Source: Astrocystis sublimbata
Taxonomy: Eukaryota; Ascomycota; Sordariomycetes; Xylariales; Xylariaceae
Assembly (NCBI GenBank): GCA_022453515.1
Contig: JAJNNY010000013.1
Location: forward strand, 62,001 to 126,000
Direction of reading: 5' to 3'
DNA length: 64,000 nt
The notes beneath the pieces were generated by a model. That model was not told the DNA's origin, did no database searches, and worked only from the letters and a program-made list of their open reading frames with translations. Position numbers and translations under genes: made by a program. Positions 61,064-64,000 of this stretch are shown piece after piece (positions within the stretch are counted from its first letter, which is position 1; each line of letters starts with the position of its first letter).

Positions 61064-64000
61064 ATGAGTGTACGTAGTGTTGCATCCTGCCCTTTGCAGC
61101 CGACAGGAACCCTCTTTCTACAGTCGCTGACCAGTCTCTGTTGCAGAACCCGGTCAAGGCAGCTCAGTACCTGGAAAAGTTAGAGGATGCGCGGTGCGAG
61201 GGGAGATGGGACGAAGTCCTGGAACTGGTTCGCAAGGTGCGCAAGCACGCCAACGATCGAACCTGTACGGCCTTTTTAGCGTTTCCTAGTCCTGCTACGC
61301 ACCTCCTCGTTCTCGCGAACGCAACCGACGCTCCAGGTGCAACACCCGCTGACACGGCCATGCCCCTCCAGGTCTCACCGCCGTAGCGGAAACCGAGTAC
61401 GCCGTCATCAAGGCTTCTCAGAAGCAGACTGCCAGTTCGACGCCCACCACCGCCGTCCCCGCCGCCGACCTGGACACCGACCGACTCTTACCCAAGCTGC
61501 TCGAGGTTATCGGCACTGAGACCACATACCCGCAAGATCGATTTCAAGCCCAAGTTTGCCTGGGATGGGTCCACTGGACCATCGGCGACTACGACAGCGT
61601 GCCGGCTCGCTTGCCCACTGATCAAGAACAAGAGAATCTGCCGCTGGAACAAGCCGGTGGTGTATCGGAATGGACACGCGTCTGTGCGCTCAAGGCCGCC
61701 TATCTCAAGGCCTACTGTCTTTCTCGGGCGAAGAAGACCGACGAGGCGCTGCGTGTCTTCCACGGTGCCCTTGGAACACTATCTCATGTTTGGAATGGTC
61801 AAAAGGGTCGCGCGCAATTGCAGTTCTGGGCTGAGCTCCTCTTGACTGAATACTGTATGCTGCAGGCTCAAGCGCTCGAAAGGGGCGAGTCAAGTCTCGA
61901 AGACGAGGCTGCTCTGGCTGCTTTCCGCTCCTGGGCCAAATACTGGGAGGTCACCAGGACACAAGGGGCTCCCCTTGTGGGCGGTCACGGTTTTCGTGGT
62001 GCCGTGCCGCGGCGACGGGTCTGGAACGAGTATTATGCGGCCATCTCAAGCATCCTCCAAAATGATTTACCGTTTTCCGCCGGGCAAGTTGGGACTGCAG
62101 CCAATGAGTCTTCGACACGTAATCAGCTGCAGATGGAACTGAAAAAGGTTGAAAATGCGTATGAGGCTCTTCTCCTGAGCGAGACCACCTTTCCTCGAGC
62201 CGACGAAGAAAGAGAAGAGGTCGAGAATTTCGTGGCCACGGTGATGAAGAACTGGGATGTTTCGGTTGGTCGTGACTGGCATGAGCAAGATCTTGGATCT
62301 GGTGGCAAAGAAGGTTTAAGTCGCGGTGTGCTGGATATCCTATACCGTGCAGCAACCAAGACCTTCCACTCCACCGCCATCTTACGAAATCTCTTCACCG
62401 TCCACCTCGCCGTCGCCGAGTTTGACCTTGCTTTCCATGCATTCAATTCGTACATCGAGATCGTAAAGAAGGGGAAAGCCCGCGTGGACAAGACTGGTCA
62501 TCTCGAGCCGAGCTTAGATGATGATGCGACTGTGCTAGAGACTGTCGCTCAGGCCATCATTGCGTTGTGCAAATACGGATCGCTGTCTGTGGCTGAAAAA
62601 GCTCGTGACATAGGTGTAGAGCTTGAAGAGATGGTACAGAAAGCACGTCCGCCTCTGCCTAGTACGGGTAGTAGTATTCCTACGGTGGACGAGGAACACG
62701 GCAATGGTGTTGATCTCCACCCCAGACTGCCTGCTCGTGTCTATGCTCTGTCGTGGCAAGCCATAGGGCTGTCGCAGGCCCACTGGTCTAGAGTAACTTT
62801 CGACGCGTCTGTAAGAATTGACCTTCAGACAAAAGCAATTCGAAGCCTACAGAAGTCATTATCACCCGAGATCGGCAATCCTACAGATATCAGATCTCTA
62901 TTCACTCTGAGTCTCTTGCTAGCCGAGCAAAGAGAGTTGAGTGCAGCTGTTGACATTGTGAAGGCGGCATTATTGTCTAACAACAAGACCACCGAACCGA
63001 CAATCGAAAACAGCCCATACTTGCGTGAGAGATCTCTCGTCCCTCTTTGGCATCTGCTGGCGTTATTGCTTAGCGCCAGACAGGACTACACGATGGCGGC
63101 ACGGGCGTGCGAAGCGGCATTTGAACAGTTCAATACCCCAGAAGTACTTTTTGGGTCCCAGAGCTCATCAGGCACATTCAGGAGTGAACACCTTAATGAT
63201 GCTGAAGCTCAAAATGACGGTGCACCCTCTGGCGGCCTTGTCGATGAAATGGATGATCTGGAGAAGGAAGGTATCTTGCAGGTGAAAATGACGCAGCTTG
63301 CACTTCTGGAACTTCTAGAGGGGCCAGAGGTCGCGGTCAATGCCAGCCAAGAGCTATTGGTCATGTATACACGGCTGTTCGGACCAATGCACTTGAGATC
63401 TCTCACAACTAAGCCCAAACAAACCCTAGAGGCCCCGAAAAGCTCGAGTGGTACTCTTCGCAGTCTAAGGGGCAGTATATTTGGCACCAAGTCAGACAAA
63501 ACCACCCGTCAGCCGAGGAGGAGGAGCCTTTTGGGCATAGAAAGATCTACTGTTCCCTCAGACAGGCCTAAAACTGCCCAAGCTGCCGTAGGCCAAACCA
63601 CTATGGCACCGACCATAGAGGTAACCACTGAGAATGATGGGCCTAGCAGACCTGCAAGTGTTCGTGGGCGTAGTCAGTCGTTACGCAGGAACAGCTTGAA
63701 GAAACGAGACGGTAGCAGTCAGCAACAGCGTGGGCAAAGCAGTAGCGGCCTTCCACGGGAGTCTGCTGTCGCAGATGGCACTCCTCTTACGTCAAATGGT
63801 GCGATACCCATCAATCAACAGATTCCTCTTGGATGGAGCAGTAGAAACAGCAGCAGTAGCCCGCAATCCTTTTCGAAAGGCCGGGGTCTTTTGTCGACTA
63901 AGGGGTCAATAAATGGATCCGATTACAATATCCTGGACTCATTGTCCTCCCCTAATCCCTTACCAGCAATCAAATTCCCCGAAGACCAAAGCGAACGGCA
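61064..64000 (+). CDS. ypp1: Ypp1 (TTC7-like) subunit of the plasma-membrane PI4-kinase complex, N-terminal part (cut by window edge)
   Basis: Exons 61064-61069 (only ATG AGT), 61147-61264 and 61372 to the window end; introns of 77 and 107 nt (GTACGT...TTGCAG, GTACGG...TCCAG). The frame then stays open to base 64000, at least 917 codons. The N-terminus reads AAQYLEKLEDARCEGRWDEV, then LELVRKVRKHANDRTCLTAV and AETEYAVIKASQK, the signature start of fungal Ypp1/Rhf1 proteins. Helical TPR-like blocks follow (DRFQAQVCLGWVHWTIGDYD; LKAAYLKAYCLSRAKKTDEA; PYLRERSLVPLWHLLALLLS). A basic Ser-rich disordered loop at the end (SSGTLRSLRGSIFGTKSDKT) precedes the expected C-terminal TPRs, which lie outside. 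Ypp1 (TTC7 in animals) joins the kinase Stt4 to the anchor Efr3 at PI4P-making patches and supports endocytosis. The first exon contributes only Met-Ser; AG/GT signals support it. Confidence 0.9.

Overview
The window is chromosomal DNA of a filamentous ascomycete (Pezizomycotina). Nuclear genes are split by short spliceosomal introns (mostly 47-160 nt, GT...AG). The gene set is fungal: Zn2Cys6 transcription factors, Rix1, Ypp1, Nto1, Pdx1 and a Ure2p-like glutathione transferase. A Sordariomycete is my best guess, from the look of the proteins and the many TACCTAGGTA-type palindromes between genes; this is inference, not a database match. I see no prophage, CRISPR array, rRNA, tRNA or intact transposon.

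Sixteen protein genes can be supported. Exon joins were worked out by hand from reading-frame continuity and splice signals. Left part (1-20 kb): the 5' end of the protein phosphatase 1 catalytic subunit gene (minus strand, cut by the window edge), a 6.4 kb gene-free stretch, a cysteine-rich single-pass surface protein (6.6-8.0 kb), the NuA3 subunit Nto1 (9.1-12.7 kb) and a leucine-rich-repeat protein (17.2-19.8 kb). A gene-poor block of 9.9 kb follows (19.8-29.7 kb).

Middle part (29.7-40.2 kb): a maltose/galactoside O-acetyltransferase-like hexapeptide enzyme in five exons; a divergent pair of mitochondrial genes (a two-TM TMEM223-like protein and the pyruvate dehydrogenase E3-binding protein Pdx1); an F-box-like protein; and a CaiB/BaiF family III CoA-transferase-like protein.

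Right part (43.4-64 kb): two Zn2Cys6 transcription factors facing each other tail to tail, the second sharing a 554 bp divergent promoter with a glutathione S-transferase; a GPI-anchored GH16-type wall glucanase/transglycosylase; a WW-domain protein; the ribosome-biogenesis factor Rix1; and, running off the right edge, Ypp1, a subunit of the plasma-membrane PI4-kinase complex.

Most of the genes are housekeeping genes found across the subphylum. The accessory part is 38-51 kb (CoA-transferase, two regulators, GST), which could be a small detoxification or catabolic neighbourhood. No wholly new system stands out. The best leads are the CCG/CGG-rich TF-GST promoter, the uncharacterised cysteine-rich receptor-like protein, the uncharacterised LRR protein, and the dispersed palindromes.
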